DNA from: Histoplasma ohiense
Lineage: Eukaryota; Ascomycota; Eurotiomycetes; Onygenales; Ajellomycetaceae
DNA: 64,000 bases
NCBI GenBank assembly: GCA_017607445.1
Contig: JAEVHH010000003.1
Span: 2,976,001 to 3,040,000 of the forward strand
Reading direction: 5' to 3'
The translations under genes were made by a program, and so were the position numbers. Numbering within the stretch: the first letter of the stretch is position 1; every line of letters starts with the position of its first letter. Positions 1-10,495 of the stretch are shown here, piece after piece. The notes under the pieces were generated by a model. That model saw only the letters and a program-made list of their open reading frames with translations, ran no database searches and was not told the origin of the DNA.

Positions 1-3000
1 GAAGATATATCTGACATGGAATACACACCTCACAATCATGCCATAGACCTCAAACCTGGCAAGGAATCCTCATATCAACTGATATATAACTTATCACCTC
101 AAGAACTCTCCATCCTCTGAGAATATATCAAAAAAATGTTAGAGAAGAATTGGATACATCCATTCAAGAGTCCAGTAGGCATGTCAGTATTATTCACACT
201 CAAGAAAGATGGAACTCTGCATCTTTGTGTGAATTATCAAGAATTGAATGAAATAATGATCAAGAATTGATATCCACTGCTCTTGATAAGTGAAATACTT
301 GATAGATTAGCAGGTGTCAAAATATATACACAGCTGGATCTTAGAGATGTGTATCATAGAATTCACATATAAGCAGAGGATGAATGAAAAACAGCATTTC
401 AAACACAATATGAACACTTTGAATATCTAGTCTTACCTTTTGAACTAATCAATGCTTCTGCAATCTTTCAATCTTATATCAACAAAGCCCTCAGTGACCT
501 TTTAGATGTATATTGCATGGCTTATCTCAATGATATCATAATCTATTCAAACACACTTGATGAATATGTCGTCCATGTTAAGAACATGCTGGAACAGTTA
601 AGGCGATGGAAACTATATGCCAAACTTAGTAAGTGTACATTCCACACAACAGAAATTGGATTTTTGGGTTTTGTGGTTACCACACAGAGCATTACTGTTG
701 AGAAACACTGCATCAACACAATTCTAGATTGACCAGAACCATGAACTATAAATGAATTGCAAATATTTCTAGAATTCATCAATTTCTATCATTGATTCAT
801 ATACAAGTTCTCAATAATAACAGCACCCCTGACTGAATTGTGAAAAGGTTACAAAATGAAAAGAGAGAAGAATAACACATCTGTTCAGTTAGATGAAAAC
901 TGCAAGCATGCAATTTTGCAGTTAAAAGAATGCTTTACAAAAGCACTGTTGTTGATCCACTTTGATCCACAGTAAAAACTTCATATAGAAATGGATGGAT
1001 CTGATGTTGCAATCACCACAGTAATATCACAATTAATGAATGATGATCACTGACACTCAATCACATTTTGGTCTAGAAAGCTCACAGAAACAGAAAGATG
1101 TTATCAAACATATGATTTAGAAATATTGCTGATTGTAGAAGCTTTCAGACAATGGCATCACTACTTACATAGTAGCAGGCACTCAATAACTGTTTTATCT
1201 GATCATGTCAACCTCCAGCACTTCATGACAACAAAGCAGCTAAATGAATGTCAGATTCACTGGATGAAAATGCTCTCAGTATTTGATTTTGAAATAGAGC
1301 ATCATTCTGAGAAAAATAATCCTGCAGATGCATCAAGTCATCACTCAGATTTTGTAAAACATGCAGCTCTCTTGATGAGACTCTCTACTCTGCAAGAGAA
1401 GCTGCATAAGAGGATCTTTAAATCACTAAAGACAAAAGAAAACACAAAGTTAGATCAATGTATCAAGATAATGTGAAAAGATCTGCAAGCTAATGAGAAT
1501 TATTGAGTGAAGAAATCTGTAGTCATTGATGACAACAACTTCTGCAGAATAAAGAACACATCTGCAGATGAGAATGAGATTGCAGATGTTATAGAATTAA
1601 ATCTAGAGACTCTGATATCATGAATTCTAGTTGTCAAGATATTTGAGTCTGAGACAGTTTATCATGAAGAGATAGCTGAATCTATCATTGAACTCTTACT
1701 GCAGATTCAGAATAGAGACACTGACATATCTGAACTTTGCAGAAGACTGGAGATGAGTGACACTAGTGTAGATAATTATTCAATCTAGACAGTAGATAAA
1801 GATGATCTGCTCAGAAAAGATGATAAAGTCTATATACTGCAAGACAAGACTGTAAGACATGAAATAATGAAAATGAATCACAATGATTCTCAAGGTGGCC
1901 ATTTTGAACATGATAAAATCATCAAAGTGATCAAACACAAGTACTTGTGACATGGTATGAGCAATGAGATTGCAGAATATGTGAGAACTTGTGATATTTG
2001 TCAATATATCAAGATACCATGACACAAGCTGTATGGATTGCTACAACCACATCCAGTGTCAGATAAGAAATGGCATACAATTAGCATGGACTTTATTGAA
2101 GATCTGTCAGATAATAAAAAGAGAAGTCAAATCTATAATGCTATTGTAGTATTTGTTGATTTATTCATCAAATGAGTCATAATTGTGCCCACATCTTCAG
2201 AGCTAGATGCAGAAGAACTTGCAGATATTATTGTATGAAGAATTGTGAAGAACTTTGATCTATCTGCAAACATTATTAATGATTGAGATTCATTAATAAA
2301 TAGCAAGTTTTGACTGACATTGTGTTATCTGCTCCATATTTGACAAAAATTATCAATGGCATTCCACCCGCAAACTGACGGCCAGACAGAACAATTGAAC
2401 CAGATGATTGAACATTATCTTTGCATATATTGCAGCTACCAGCAAGATAATTGGATAGAATGGATTTCTCTGATGCAATGGGCATATAACAACATCTTCC
2501 ACACATTGATAAAAATGACATCATCTGAAGCAATGATCGGCCGATCAACTGAACTTTGTATAGATGTGGAACCCCCAAGCACAGGCATGTCAAAATCAGT
2601 GATGAAACAAGTGGAACAGATGAAGCAAGCAGAGAACAAAATCTGAGAATGTCTGAAAGCTGTCAAAGCAGCTGAGAAAAAGTATTATGATCAACATCAT
2701 ATATCAAAAAACTTTAAGATAGAGGACTGAGTAATGCTGCATGCAAAAAATATATCCATCTTGTGATCCTCACCCAAACTAGATCATTGATTTTTGGGTC
2801 TCTTTCAAATAATTGATATTCATGGTACACAGGTGTACAAACTGAAACTCACACTGTAATATAAAGAAATTCATCCCATATTTCATGTTTCTCTTCTCAA
2901 ATCTTATCATATGTGCAACAGACAAATCCTGCAAGCAGAACTGATAATTATAAACACATAAAAGAAATGAAAAGTTGAAGCTATATTAGACAAGCATCAA

Positions 3001-3120
3001 TACCACAGTCAAACACAATATCTTGTCAAATGGAAAGATTGTACAGACACAGATAATTCTTGAGAACTCAAGAAAAACTTGATGAACAGTCAGAAGTACT
3101 TGAAACAGTTTAATAAAATC
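1..3120 (+). pseudogene. Broken pol of family I, copy I-A (RT-RNase H-integrase-chromodomain)
   Basis: Fragments in order are: RT from about 60 to 780, with the catalytic box reading YLND instead of YLDD near 520; RNase H from about 960 to 1290; the integrase His/Cys zinc-binding region around 1860-2010, ending in CDIC; the integrase core with MDFIED near 2088 and the family hallmark HPQTDGQTEQLNQ at about 2363; the C-terminal GPY/F-like part near 2790; and a chromodomain at about 2970-3115 with YLVKWKD. Stops interrupt it throughout, many where TGG or CGA codons are expected (for example 729 and 743). Family knowledge: the polyprotein copies element RNA into cDNA and integrates it; the chromodomain can steer integration to heterochromatin. 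Non-functional as it stands. Confidence 0.88.
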
Positions 3121-3189
3121 TATCAGAAGTCAGTCAGTAAATGAAAATGAAGAAGATGATGATGACTGCTGAATATACTTATTTCACTC

Positions 3190-4329
3190 AGAGATTAAAA
3201 AACAGATCTGCCTCAGCTTGATCAGTGTTATTTGAGGAATTGTCATCAAGACAAACCTGCTTGTTATTCTGGATTTCCTCAACTGATGAAGCACAACATT
3301 TCAACAATGACTTGGGAGCTGCAATCAGTGATGTAATCATCAGAATCTCATCAATCATCATTTCAGCTGAAGTTTCAGAAGAACTGTCTCATTGAATCTC
3401 TTGAATCTTCACAGCAAAAGATCTAACCATCACAGTCACAGCATTCTGCAAAATGTTAACATTTGAAGTGTCTGCATCAGTGACAATTAGATCCTCAGTA
3501 GTGTTGATAATCATCTGAGCCAATTCAATGACATTCACTGACATCTAATAGAAAGTTAATATTATATACTGTAAAAACATCTGTTTTGAATAATAACTTA
3601 TCAGAACACAGATGTGCTTCATCACTGAGCAGTGCTTGCATTTTTTATATTGATTCTCAGCAGACTCACAATGATGACAGAGGAACATTGTCAAATGTTG
3701 AATACAATGACAGCAATATACTGCTGTGTTTCTTTCTAACACTTCAATAAAACTGTTCACTTCCTCATCTTCATCTACATTATCAGTCAACTCAAATAAT
3801 GTACCAAGATCTTGGCTCAGTGAGAATGACACTGATGTAATAGCAGAATGTGAAAACACATTTTCTGAAACACTGCTATGATTGAATGCCACACTCTGCT
3901 ATGACAACAGATCATCAGAATTCATATAGAATTCTAGAACTCCATCTGCATTCTTATAGATCTGCACATCAAGTACAAACCTCACAACAGCAGTTTGATA
4001 TATGACAAATCTCTCATTCAGAACTTTGTTGAAGAGCAGCATTTTGTGAAATTCATTGATCAAAGATTGATCAGTTTCATGAAAGTGCTCAGACATCTAT
4101 AATTCATTAGCATCCATAACAACTTCAGTTTAAGAAAACTTACAGCAGCACAACTTCTATTTGATATATGACAGATGTAACAGTGTGTCTGTCCATTGTT
4201 CACAAAGCAAGAGTATACTGAGGGGTTCTGCAATCTCTCCAGACAATCCAAGCAAATGCTCTTGATGGCAGACAGCATATCACTCTTCATAGACTTCAAA
4301 TCAGCAACAGAAACAGCTGGTTCTGACAT
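3190..4329 (-). pseudogene. Antisense accessory gene of family I, copy in I-A (intron-containing, broken)
   Basis: This gene reads opposite to pol. Exon 1 starts with ATG at 4329 (MSEPAVSVADLKS) and carries a Cys-rich stretch with CLDC and HCYIC. It ends at a GTAAGT donor. A short intron with a GCTAATG branch-like site and a TATAG acceptor leads to MSEHFHETDQ from 4096. The two ORFs are in different frames and only removal of the intron joins them. The reading continues with a TAG at about 3897-3899 where the I-B copy has CAG, then a second Cys-rich part (CCHC, CHHC, CKHC), then MSVNVIELAQM to about 3190. No known family is recognised. The Cys pairs suggest zinc binding; function is unknown. 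Confidence 0.68.
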
Positions 4330-4871
4330 TCTATCATAACTTTAATTAGTATCAAGGCCTTATTCAAAGGAGGAGGAAAAGCAAAAGCAACAAGAAAGAA
4401 AAACAGATGTTGAAAATTGAAATCAATATTGCAATATTGATCAAAGAGATTGCAACAACACAAAATTCAACCCAAAATGGAAAACACAATCACACAACCA
4501 AAACTTCAAATTTCACAATAAAAATTGCATAGAAGGATACAGCATACTTTGTTTGATAAATTGACATATTCTTTTTAAATAAAAATCATTGATGGTGATG
4601 GTGGTGATGATTTTGTTAGGATATGATTTTTTGATGTAAAAGTCAAAGAAAAGGGGTTCAGAAGTTGTGTCTAAATCATGATTGAACTGCAATGACACTG
4701 GAGATGGAAAAACATTCTTCTGAAACAGCAACACTTTGGAATTAACCCTGACAATTAATCCAGCCCAATTCTGCGAATTTCATACAATATCAACCACACA
4801 GCACATATTATGAACTTCACATGTCACATTAAGAAGCCCTGAGGACCAGGCCTTTGAAGAAGGGAGATAAT

Positions 4872-5142
4872 TGTAATAGATGCAATGGAGATATCTATAT
4901 TAGAAAATAGCTATGTAGTGATAGAAGAACACAGAACATGCTAGAATTAATGAAGAGAGATATAGCACATGGCATCATAGACAGCTGTAGTGTGTGGTGG
5001 TCGTCTATATAATGCTCACTGATATCTGTAGATATTAGAAGATCAGTGATTAGCTTTGAATAATAGAGATTGCTACCTTCTTAACATCCTACATGCATAC
5101 TTCACACTACTCCCATAATTATACCTACAATCATCTCTTACA
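4872..5142 (+). repeat. 3' LTR of I-A (family I)
   Basis: 271 bp, starting TGTAATAG and ending CTCTTACA, so TG...CA ends. It has the same length as both LTRs of I-B and is their reverse complement. It is preceded by a purine-rich stretch (about 4855-4871, GAAGAAGGGAGATAAT), the likely polypurine tract, which fixes the orientation as plus. Confidence 0.9.
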
Positions 5143-6870
5143 ATCATTCTCAGAAATTGTTTATAGCATATTTTCAGCAATAATTATATTCTTCTCTTTT
5201 ATCTTCTCTCTTTGCTCAGCAGCAAAAGAATCAATCTTCTGTGTTTTACTCAGAAATGAGATGAAGGATTCAGATATTTCTGTATATACTGAGTCTTCAA
5301 GAATAGTCTTATTGACTGCAATTCAGAGTATATATTGCTCAACACACAATGAAGAAGAAGAGTTTACACAAGAGATAGAAGATATTGATGTATGAAATGC
5401 TTTTCACTCATTAAAAGAAGCATTTTACTTATTAGAGATCTGTGCACAGACTACATCAGAAGAAATATTATCTTGAAAAGAAGTATTAATTTCTCAGTCT
5501 AGTCTAACTTCATATTTCAGCTTCTATTGCAGAGTAGATAACATAGTTTGATTATTATAGATCTCACTGTAGTCTGTGCAATGACTGAGCTTATCAGTTG
5601 AATTCTTTGATTCAGAGTGATGCAGTAATACAAAATCATAAGCAGATAAAGCTTCTACTTATCTGATCTGATATCTGTTCAGTTTCTTAGTCATCATAAA
5701 GTACTGCAGATTGATATGATCAGATCAGACTTGAATTGAAGACTGACTTTTCTTCAGATAGTATCTTCAATTCTTAAATGCTGCTACAATAGTCAAGAAT
5801 TCTTTATCATAAATATCATAATGTGTTTCCACATCAATCAACTTTCTTGATCAGAAGGCAACTGAATGTCAGTGCTCATCATTCTGCAACTGTGACAGAA
5901 TAGCAGCAATTAGAAAAGTGAATGCATCAGATTCAATCTGAATACACTGAGCTGAGTCAAAATGAGCTAATAGAGAAGCATATATAAAGTGTAATTTGAG
6001 CTCATTGAAAGCACTTTGAGCATCTTCTGTTTATATAAAAGTGGCTTTTTTTTCCCCCTTCTTGCTTTCTTTTGTAAGTTTGAATAATGGGGCTGCAATA
6101 GAGGAGAAAGACTTAATAAATTACTGATAGAAATTAGCAAAACTCAAGAAGAATTGAACCTCTTTAATTGATTTAGATATAGATCATTTCACAATAGTGG
6201 AGACTCTATCTGACTTCATCTCAACATTATTTGTATCTATAACAAATCTCAGAAATGAGATCTTATTCACTTTGAATTCATATTTAGAGAGTTTTGCAAA
6301 TAGATTCACATGTTCAAGATGTTCTAGCATCTTAGTAATATGCACTTTATATTTCTGCTTTGAATTGGAGAATATGAGAATGTCATCCAAATAGACAATG
6401 CAACATATATCCAACAAATCAGACAAGGCATTATTAATGTATGTTTGAAATATTGCTGAAGTATTAGCTAGTTCAAATGATATAACTACATATTCAAAAT
6501 GTTCATATCTTGTTCTAAAGGCTGTCTTTCAATGGTCTTTTGCTGCTATAAGTATGTGGTGGTAGGCATTTTGAAGGTCCAGCTTAGTGAATATCTTGGC
6601 TTTTGAAAGTCTGTCAAATAATTCACTTATTAGAGGTAGAGAGTATTGATTCTTGATGATGATTTGATTTAACCCTCAATAGTCTACACAAAGATGAAGT
6701 TCATTATTTTTTTGAGAACAAAGAGAATCAGTGCATCAGCTGAGCTACTGAATGATTATATTTACTTTTTATCTAATACATTTTTTAAATATTCTCTTAG
6801 AGCAGCTAACTCAGTTTCAGAGAGATTATATATCAGTATAAATGAAGATTGTATATCAGACTTGAAATCT
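5143..6870 (-). pseudogene. Broken pol fragment of family 0-A (RT and RNase H)
   Basis: On the minus strand, RT lies at about 6870-6100 and RNase H at about 6000-5500. The RT active-site box is intact here as YLDD (in CCIVYLDDILIFS, about 6400). The homologous box in 0-B reads YLND. The RNase H part shows HYDLQxxx-like homology with the Ty3/Gypsy pattern downstream of RT. Several stops and losses of homology to W codons are present. The fragment is cut at both ends by family I insertions, so no full protein can be made. Confidence 0.82.
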
Positions 6871-6875
6871 ATGTG
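6871..6875. repeat. Left target-site duplication of I-B (ATGTG)
   Basis: ATGTG directly left of the I-B LTR. The same five bases sit directly right of the other I-B LTR at 19968-19972. The joined flanks restore continuous family 0 sequence, as in 0-B near 58290, which confirms the insertion boundaries. Confidence 0.93.
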
Positions 6876-7146
6876 TGTAAGAGATGGTTGTAGGTATAAA
6901 TATGGGAGTAGTGTGAAGTACGCATGTAGAATGTTAAGAAGATAGCAATCTCTATTATTCAAAGCTAATCACTGATCTTCTAATATCTATGGATATCAGT
7001 GAGCATTATATAGACGACTACCATGCACTACAGCTGCTTATGATGCTATGTGCTATGTTCCTCTTCATTAATTCTGATGTGTTCTGTGTTCTTCTATTGC
7101 CACATAGCTATTTTCTAATATAGATATCTCTGTTGTGTCTATTACA
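6876..7146 (-). repeat. 3' LTR of I-B
   Basis: 271 bp, reading TGTAAGAG...ATTACA on the plus strand. A purine-rich stretch on the minus strand (complement of about 7147-7165, GAAGAAGAGAAATAAT) adjoins it and marks it as the 3' LTR. Confidence 0.93.
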
Positions 7147-7689
7147 ATTATTTCTCTTCTTCAAAGGCCTGGTCCTCAGAGCTTCTTACTGCAATGTGTG
7201 AAGTTTGTAACATGTGCTGTGTGGTTAATATTGTATAGAGTTTGCAGTATTGGGCTGGATTAATTGTTGAGATTAATTCCAAAATGTTGCTGTTTTGAGA
7301 GAATGTTTTTTCATCTCTGGTGTCAATGCAGTTCAATCACAATTTAGACACAACTTCTGAACCCCTTTCCTTTGACTTTTACACCAAAAAGTCATACCCT
7401 AACAAAATCATCATCATCATCACCATCAACAATTTTTTATTTAAAAAGAATACATCAATTTATCAAACAAAGTACACTGTATCTTTCTATGTGATTTTTA
7501 TTGTGAAATTTGAAGTTTTGATTGTGTGGTTGCATTTTTCATTTTGGATTGAGTTTTGTGTTGTTGCAATCTTTTTGATCAACATTGCAATATTGATTTC
7601 AATCTTCAACATCTGTTTTTCTTTCTTGTTGCTTTTGCTTTTCCTCCTTCTTTGAATAAGGCCTTGATACTAATTAAAGTTATGATAGA

Positions 7690-8550
7690 ATGTCAGAACC
7701 AGCTGTTTCCATTGCTGATTCAGAGTCTATGAAGAGTGATATACTGTCTGTCATTGAGAGCATTTGCTTGGATTGTCTGGAGAGATTGCAGAACCCCTCA
7801 GTATACTCTTGCTTTGTGAACAATGAATGAACACACTGTCACATCTGTCATATATCAAATAGAAGTTGTGCTGCTGTAAGTTTTCTTAAACTGAGGTTGT
7901 TATGGATGCTAATGAGTTATAGATGTCTGAGTGCTTTCACAAAACTGATCAATCTTTGATTGATGAATTTCACAAGATGCTGCTCTTTGATGAAGTTCTG
8001 AATGAGAGATTTGCCATGTATCAAACTGCTGTTGTGAGGTTTGTACTTGATGTGCAGATCTATGAGAATGCAGATGAGGTTCTAGAATTCTATATAAACT
8101 CTGATAATTTGTTGTCACAGCAGAGTGTGATATTCAATCATAGCAGTGTTTCAGAAAGTGTATTTTTGTGTTCTGCTATTACATCAGTGTCATCCTTGCT
8201 GAGTCAAGATCTTGATATGTTATTTGAGTTGATCAATAATGTAGGCAAAGATGAGGAAGCAGATGATTCTGTTGAAGTGTTAGAAAGAAACACAGCAGCA
8301 TATTGCTGTTGTTGTATTTGACATTTGACAACATCCCTCCACCATCATTGTGAGCCTGCTGAGAGTTGACACAAAAAATGCAAGCACTGCTCAGTGATGA
8401 AGCATGTCTGCATTCTGATAAGTTATTATTCAAAACAAATGTTTTTATGGTATATAATATTAACTTTCTATTAGATGTCAGTGGATGCTGTTGAATTGAC
8501 TCAGATGGTTATCAACACTGCTGAGAATCTAATTGTTGCTGATGTGAATG
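7690..8550 (+). CDS. Antisense accessory gene of family I, copy in I-B, 5' part (unknown function)
   Basis: This reads plus, opposite to gag-pol of I-B. Exon 1 is 7690-7875, exactly 62 codons, starting MSEPAVSIAD, with CLDC and a Cys/His-rich stretch (one TGA at about 7828). An intron at 7876-7922 (47 nt) has donor GTAAGT, branch-like GCTAATG and acceptor TATAG. Exon 2 starts in phase at 7923 (MSECFHKTDQ). It runs to about 8470 with a second Cys-rich cluster, an in-frame TGA near 8320, and an in-frame TAG at 8472-8474 before MSVDAVELTQM at 8475. That TAG may be an acceptor site (TTCTATTAG) or a mutated CAG. The coding sequence is cut by II-1 at 8550 and resumes at 14499. Zinc binding is suggested by the Cys pairs; nothing else is known. 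Confidence 0.66.
7876..7922 (+). other. Predicted spliceosomal intron in the antisense gene
   Basis: GTAAGT donor, GCTAATG branch-like element about 15 nt before the TTATAG acceptor, 47 nt long. The same three signals are conserved in the I-A copy (minus strand, about 4097-4143). Removal joins ORFs that lie in different frames. Size and signals fit fungal introns. Confidence 0.65.
8546..8550. repeat. Left target-site duplication of II-1 (GAATG)
   Basis: GAATG left of the II-1 LTR, repeated at 14494-14498 right of the other LTR. Joining the flanks restores the antisense gene in frame, in line with the I-A copy. Confidence 0.95.
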
Positions 8551-9021
8551 TGTGACAGGTTAGCACCCGTTAGTAATCAACTTACGCAACCAACTCCCCT
8601 CCTGCACCCGCTTGTTCCTGGCTGTTGTGACCTTGCATAACCCTCAATGTTCTTCCACTCCATGCTCTGCGCTTGTGTAGTTTCTAATGATTCTTCTACA
8701 TAGCTCTTAACATTCTTCCACTCCATGCTCTGCACTCATGTAGTCTCTAACGATTCTTCTGCATAGCTCTCAATGATTCCCCCACCCCATGTTCCACACT
8801 TGTGTAGCTTCTAACAATTCTTACACATATCTCTTAATGTTCTTCTGCTCCACACTCCACTGTGGAGTGGCTTCTGATATTCTTCTGCTCTGAACTTTCC
8901 TCTATAAGAACCCTCTTCATATAACCTTTTCTTCTGATTTCTTTTCTCTTTCTTTCCTTAATCAATTCATAATCTGTAATTAGGATAGTACCAAATCATT
9001 AATCAAAGTATGCCCATTACA
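8551..9021 (+). repeat. 5' LTR of II-1
   Basis: 471 bp, TGTGACAGG...CCCATTACA. It contains an imperfect tandem repeat of about 63 bp (units with CTAAC/TRATTCTTCYRCRTAGCT and a CACTCCATGCTCTGC-like core). A TCTATAAGAACC stretch near 8901 could be the TATA region of the element promoter; that last point is an inference. Confidence 0.93.
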
Positions 9022-9383
9022 TTACAAATTGATTCTTCTGTGTTTAAGGCCTGAGTGTCTCATTATTAGTTCTTACATCTGAGTGCATCATTACCAGTTC
9101 TTACACTCAAGTGTGTCGTTTACAGGCCTGAGTGCCTAGTCATTACAAGAGATTCCTCATGGGCTCAAGTGCTCTTATCATTAGTTATATAGACTGTTGT
9201 GTCTAAGTGTCCAAAACACAATCAACCATGTTCTATGAGGCCTGAGTGCCTACAAACTGTAACACTGTGAATAGCATTCACAAAGAAGCTTGACCAAGCT
9301 TAGCACTGCAACACTGCAAATAGTGCCTGTGAGAGGACCAAGTATTCCTTTTCTTTTTTTTTTATTATTATATGTTCTTAGAT
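9022..9383 (+). promoter_or_regulatory. Structured untranslated leader of family II
   Basis: The 362 bases between LTR and gag hold no ORF. They carry seven copies of a motif like YCTGAGTG or CTCAAGTG (near 9050, 9078, 9106, 9127, 9164, 9202, 9241). A perfect hairpin TGTGAAT-AGC-ATTCACA follows at 9266-9282. Then comes AAGCTTGACCAAGCTT at 9286-9301, which is a perfect 16-bp palindrome (AAGCTTGATCAAGCTT) in the copy at 63083-63098. By analogy with retroviral leaders this could serve RNA dimerisation or packaging; that is an inference. Confidence 0.55.
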
Positions 9384-9389
9384 ATCAAA

Positions 9390-10400
9390 ATGAACTACAA
9401 GCAATTCTACAAACACCCACCACACCCGAATGCAGCAGACAATAACTTAGACCTACAAAGCATCCTCCAGCAGCAGACACTACAGATGGTCAAATTGCAA
9501 CAACAACTTGCTGAGATGAGCACTCCCACATTCACCATTCCTCCTACACCTGCATCTCATGAAAAGCTCTCAAGAGAGAAGCTCTCAATCCTCAACAAAT
9601 ATGAGAGAGATCTAGCACTCTACCTTGCATGAAAGTCAAAAGCAAACACCAAATTGAACATCGATGAATGAGCAATAGGCTCGCTATCCAATCAAGTGTG
9701 GTATATCCATAGCAGATTGGATGGCAACACATTAGCAAAATTTCAACCCTGGATGAGTCATTGCCAGAACCATCAGTGTACACCAGAGTTAGTCTTTCAA
9801 CAACTCAACTCTCTCTTCCTCAATTCTACACTTCAAGTCAAGGTGTTAGACTGGCTTAATCAGACTCATCAGATGAATGTCATGTTGACAACTTATCTTT
9901 CTGAATTCAATTGCAAGCTTCTAGAAGCAGGTGGGCAAGACTGGGATGACACTATCAAGATCAACATGTTGTTCAAGAACTTGAACTTTCAATTACATAA
10001 CTGAAGTGTAGAGTGTTCAAAGCTCTCAATATACAGTGAATTCTGCACTGATCTTTGTCTGTTGAACAATGATCTGTCTCAGTTCCACATGCTTCAAAAT
10101 TGCAGAGGATTTCACTGAACAAATGCATACATCTCAAACCACTCTGCAGCACCCCCCACCTCTGAACCAGAATCAATGAACTGAGTTTCACATGTAAATG
10201 CAAGTCATCCAAGAGTCCCCAATGTCTCAGAGAAGAACACTGCTGACTGAATCATCAGAGAAGTCTGCATATACTGTGACAAGTCAGAGCACTTTGCAAA
10301 TCAATGTCTGAATGCAATCACTCTGAGTAAACCCCTCACACATGTAAACACTGCATCATCTGTGGATAGGCAAGAACAGGGAAAAGACAAGCTCTCACTC
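9390..10400 (+). pseudogene. Broken gag of family II (copy II-1)
   Basis: Gag-like protein, start probably ATG at 9390 (MNYKQFYKHPPHPN), with a Gln-rich segment (LQQQTLQMVKLQQQL) that may form a coiled coil. A capsid-like part follows: YIHSRLDGNTLAKFQPWM near 9705 and LDWLNQTHQMNVM near 9850. A zinc knuckle sits at about 10267-10308, CIYCDKSEHFANQC, fitting C-x2-C-x4-H-x4-C. Stops at 9630, 9669, 10002 and elsewhere fit TGG or CGA turned to TGA. Role known for the family: packages element RNA in virus-like particles. Confidence 0.82.
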
Positions 10401-10495
10401 TAAAATACAGACAAGAGCTCAAGAAGCAGAAAGCTAGCTGAAGATTTGAGCAGAAGATGCAAGCAGACACAATTATAGTCTCTGTCATTGTAAAT

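Larger units (their letters stand above)
1..5142 (+). mobile_element. Ty3/Gypsy family I, copy I-A (5' end outside window)
   Basis: Plus-strand LTR retrotransposon remnant. It runs from the end of the protease/RT linker through reverse transcriptase, RNase H, integrase and chromodomain, then an extra 3' region with an antisense gene, and ends in a 271-bp 3' LTR. It is collinear with I-B, which lies in reverse orientation at 6876-19967, so the two copies form a large apparent inverted repeat. The DNA right of the LTR (ATCAT at 5143) is family 0 internal sequence matching 56563 onward in 0-B, so I-A is inserted in family 0. The left boundary and TSD cannot be seen. Many in-frame stops mark it as dead. 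Confidence 0.9.
5143..6875 (-). mobile_element. Ty3/Gypsy family 0, copy 0-A, left fragment
   Basis: Minus-strand internal segment of family 0, collinear with 56563-58297 of 0-B. It is bounded on the left by the LTR of I-A and on the right by the LTR of I-B; the last five bases (ATGTG, 6871-6875) are the TSD of I-B. The remaining parts of the same copy lie at 19968-20150 and 48060-48962. Confidence 0.87.

Noticed and set aside
543..782. Minus-strand ORF repeated at 17185-17424 on plus.
   Set aside because: It is the complementary frame of the RT thumb region in both family I copies; similarity follows from the coding strand.
2276..2666. Minus-strand ORFs over integrase (and plus ORFs at 15301-15691).
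   Set aside because: They lie exactly opposite the conserved integrase core and are shadows.
3545..8480. Terminal inverted repeats of a large DNA transposon around 5143-6875.
   Set aside because: The arms are 3' halves of two Gypsy copies with their own LTRs; the I-B TSD and continuity of family 0 across the insertion explain the symmetry.
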